Of a stretch of 28,977 nucleotides of DNA, positions 27,254-28,977 are shown piece by piece. Origin of the DNA: Cladosporium sp. IMV 00045 (taxonomy: Eukaryota; Ascomycota; Dothideomycetes; Cladosporiales; Cladosporiaceae). Under the pieces are notes generated by a model. It saw only the letters and a program-made list of their open reading frames with translations. It ran no database searches and was not told where the DNA came from. Position 1 is the first letter of the stretch. Each line of letters begins with the position of its first letter. A program made the translations under genes and the position numbers. The DNA is taken from positions 1 through 28,977 of the forward strand of contig MSJI02000531.1 in NCBI GenBank assembly GCA_001931905.2, written 5' to 3'.

Positions 27254-28363
27254 ATGGCAGACACGTCGCGACCAACGACGCCACCACGGCCGCCTGCGAA
27301 CAACCCGCCCATCACGCCCGAACAAGTTCGACGCATGGAAGAAGCACGACTGCGAGCCAAAGCCCTCCGATCTCAACACCAAGAGCAGCAGCAACAACAA
27401 CAACAACAGATCCGCACGACCCGCTCCCACAATGCTCAACCATCACCGGCAGCCGGTCAAAAGAGACCAGCACCAGAACCCATCCCCTCGACGAACCGCG
27501 ACGCTCGCGCACCCAGCAGCAATAATGGCCTCGCCTCAACAGCAGACACAGGCATCCGACCAGCGCGGAAATTCCAGAGATTCGTCGAATACGACTTCAG
27601 CAAAATGACCGACACGAAAGGCGGGTTCATGACGCAAGAAGACGACCCCGGCAACCGAACGCTGCACGCACCCGACGACAGCGGCAAGCCAGCCAACATG
27701 AGCTTGAAAGAGTGGGAGCAACAGCAATTGCGCAAGAAACTGCGCGAGCGGCGCGAGGGACCGTACGAACCAGGACTGTCGGTCCTGAACGCGGACCGGA
27801 AAAAGTGCCGGGAATGCGGCAGCCTGGAAATCGACTGGCAGTTCGACGAGCACTTGCAATGCCAAGTCTGCCATACGTGCAAAGAAAAGTTCCCCGAAAA
27901 ATACAGCCTGCTCACCAAAACGGAGGCGAAGGAAGACTACCTCCTGACGGATCCTGAGCTGCGGGACGAGAATCTCCTTCCGCGGATGGAGAAGCCTAAT
28001 CCGCACAAGAGCACGTGGAACAACATGATGCTGTTCATGCGGTGGCAGGTCGAAGAGTACGCTTTCAGCGAAAAGAAGTGGGGGAGCGCTGAGGCGCTGG
28101 ACGAGGAGTTCGAGCGGCGGCAGAAAGAAACGAAGGAGCGCAAAGAGAAGAAGTTCAAGAGCAAGCTGAACGAGCTGAAGAAGCGCACGAGAGTGGATGC
28201 GTACAAGAAGGGGAGGGCGGGCGGGGGTGGAGACTTCGGAGATGCGATTGGGAATGGAAAGCATGAGCATGAGTGGGGGCGGAGCGTGGAGGATCCCGAG
28301 ACGGGGATGACGAAGAAGAGTTGCATCGAGTGTGGGATGGAGGTGGAGGAGCTTGAGTTTTGA
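27254..28363 (+). CDS. RAD14: DNA damage recognition protein RAD14 (XPA)
   Basis: This is a nucleotide excision repair factor that verifies and scaffolds at DNA lesions in the nucleus. The single exon gives 369 residues, close to yeast Rad14. The N-terminus is disordered, Pro-rich, with a run of eight Gln at 27386-27409. KFQRFVEYDFSKMTDTKGGF is the conserved lead-in. The XPA zinc finger has Cys185-x2-Cys188-x17-Cys206-x2-Cys209. After it, KFPEKYSLLTKTEAKEDYLL and DPELRDENLLPRMEKPNPH are the signature XPA blocks, then TWNNMMLFMRWQVEEYAF and a basic coiled helix. The C-terminus HEHEWGRSVEDPETG and CIECGMEVEELEF match the second Cys-x-x-Cys tail of XPA. The ATG at 27254 is the first in frame. 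Confidence 0.96.
   Translation: MADTSRPTTPPRPPANNPPITPEQVRRMEEARLRAKALRSQHQEQQQQQQQQIRTTRSHNAQPSPAAGQKRPAPEPIPSTNRDARAPSSNNGLASTADTGIRPARKFQRFVEYDFSKMTDTKGGFMTQEDDPGNRTLHAPDDSGKPANMSLKEWEQQQLRKKLRERREGPYEPGLSVLNADRKKCRECGSLEIDWQFDEHLQCQVCHTCKEKFPEKYSLLTKTEAKEDYLLTDPELRDENLLPRMEKPNPHKSTWNNMMLFMRWQVEEYAFSEKKWGSAEALDEEFERRQKETKERKEKKFKSKLNELKKRTRVDAYKKGRAGGGGDFGDAIGNGKHEHEWGRSVEDPETGMTKKSCIECGMEVEELEF
27386..27409 (+). repeat. RAD14: CAG/CAA microsatellite encoding polyglutamine
   Basis: Eight consecutive Gln codons (CAG, CAG, five CAA, CAG) lie in the disordered N-terminus of RAD14. Mixed codons make slippage less likely, but length variation between strains is possible. Confidence 0.8.
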
Positions 28364-28567
28364 GCAATATTTTTTAGATATTTGATACCCCAAATGATTG
28401 AGTAGTTTGATTATGGACCGCAATCTAAGCGTTCTCGCTGGACAGATTTTAAGATTTTTCTGAAGCGCCAGCCAAAAGAAGCAAACCGGGTGTCCTCCCT
28501 CTCTTAGCCAGCACCTCACATGCCACAATCGCAATAGCGCCTTGGAAGAATAAAAGAAAGAACCCTC

Positions 28568-28977
28568 TTACTCCTCCTTAGCACCACCGCGACCGGCCCT
28601 CTCGGCAGCCTCGATGCTCTTCTTGTCGGTCTTGACATCGCCAGCGCCAGCACCGCCCATCATGCCGCCGAGGCCACCGGCGGCCTTCCAAGGGCGCTTG
28701 AGCTCGCCGGAAGCGGGCTGGCCGAAGACGTGGACCTTGACGAGGTTGCCCTCGAGGGCGCCCTTGAAGGGGATGATGGACTGGATGAGCAGCGGGTTGG
28801 TGTAGTGGAAGTACAGGTGCATGACGCCCATCATGCCGACGCCCATCAGCTGCGACTTGAAGAGGGCGCGCAGGGCCTGCTGGTCGTAGGCGTGCACGGT
28901 GGTGGTGACGACCTTGGGCTCCTCGGTGCTGCCCATGGGGGAGGGCTCGACGTACTTGAGGACGGTCATGTCTGTGA
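28568..28977 (-). CDS. PHO88: PHO88/SND3-like ER membrane protein, 5' end missing
   Basis: This is the C-terminal part of Pho88, an ER membrane protein of the SRP-independent (SND) targeting route, first described in phosphate transport. The visible 135 or so residues include TVLKYVEP, TTTVHAYDQQALRALFKSQ, GVGMMGVMHLYFHYTNPLLI, PFKGALEGNLVKVHVFG, the conserved LKRPWKAAGGLGGM, and the tail KTDKKSIEAAERAG. In Pho88 the TLKYVEP block lies after about 60 residues carrying the first two membrane segments, so the Met at 28969 is internal and the gene runs beyond the window, either directly or through an intron ending at the CACAG next to the edge. Confidence 0.93.
   Translation of the reverse strand, partial: TDMTVLKYVEPSPMGSTEEPKVVTTTVHAYDQQALRALFKSQLMGVGMMGVMHLYFHYTNPLLIQSIIPFKGALEGNLVKVHVFGQPASGELKRPWKAAGGLGGMMGGAGAGDVKTDKKSIEAAERAGRGGAKEE

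Noticed and set aside
27536..28534. 332-codon minus-strand frame opposite RAD14
   Set aside because: It is a by-product of the codon use of RAD14 on the other strand; Leu/Arg/His-rich with no family motif, while RAD14 is unmistakable.
1..28977. CRISPR array, tRNA, rRNA or intact transposon
   Set aside because: No spaced direct repeats, cloverleaf with A/B boxes, rRNA core or transposase motif was seen by eye; a covariance-model and repeat search would settle this.

Overview
The window is genomic DNA of a filamentous ascomycete (Pezizomycotina). The evidence is the set of conserved fungal proteins, many short GT-AG introns (43-75 nt, with CTAAC/CTGAC-type branch sites), and a block at the left edge carrying the signature of repeat-induced point mutation (RIP), a process known from this group. 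A Dothideomycete is a reasonable guess, but the sequence alone does not settle the class.

Layout, left to right. 1-765: a RIP-destroyed copy of a histone H3-like gene, probably of CenH3 type; positions 1-543 contain no CpA and no TpG. 1417-3347 (+): nine-exon MFS transporter of the anion:cation symporter (ACS) family. 3775-3969 (+): broken fragment of a fungal membrane-protein gene. 4034-5434 (+): intronless FAD disulfide oxidoreductase resembling bacterial mercuric-reductase-like enzymes. 5709-6269 (-): small DUF1772-like membrane protein. 6830-9372 (-): bifunctional pseudouridine-5'-phosphate glycosidase/pseudouridine kinase with a probable mitochondrial presequence. 9754-11361 (+): OST1/ribophorin I. 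11629-14189 (-): ATG7. 14654-15779 (+): dCMP deaminase. 15998-17935 (-): Gyp1-type Rab GAP. 18615-21529 (+): two-RRM hnRNP of the Hrp1 type, interrupted by a 1.1-kb intron. 21950-23572 (-): NtaA/SnaA/DszA-type flavin monooxygenase. 24318-26134 (-): second ACS-family MFS transporter. 27254-28363 (+): RAD14/XPA. 28568-28977 (-): 3' part of PHO88/SND3, cut by the window end.

The centre (about 9.7-21.5 kb) and the right end are housekeeping: N-glycosylation, autophagy, dNTP supply, Golgi Rab control, mRNA 3'-end processing and export, nucleotide excision repair, and ER targeting. The left end and the 21.9-26.1 kb block are accessory. The latter pairs a flavin monooxygenase with a transporter in the same orientation and looks like a nutrient-scavenging pair. 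I see no tRNA, rRNA, CRISPR or intact transposon.

The most interesting signal is the RIP-mutated histone H3-like gene. Every in-frame stop I checked across its histone fold is a TAG/TAA that one RIP-type transition turns back into a Gln codon. What reappears is an H3 alpha-N helix, alpha-2 and C-terminal 'HAKRVTIM' block, interrupted by an intact-looking 56-nt intron. The second is the long intron of the Hrp1-type gene, where a strong splice acceptor close to the donor would give an early stop if used. Exon borders throughout were placed by eye from splice consensus and frame.
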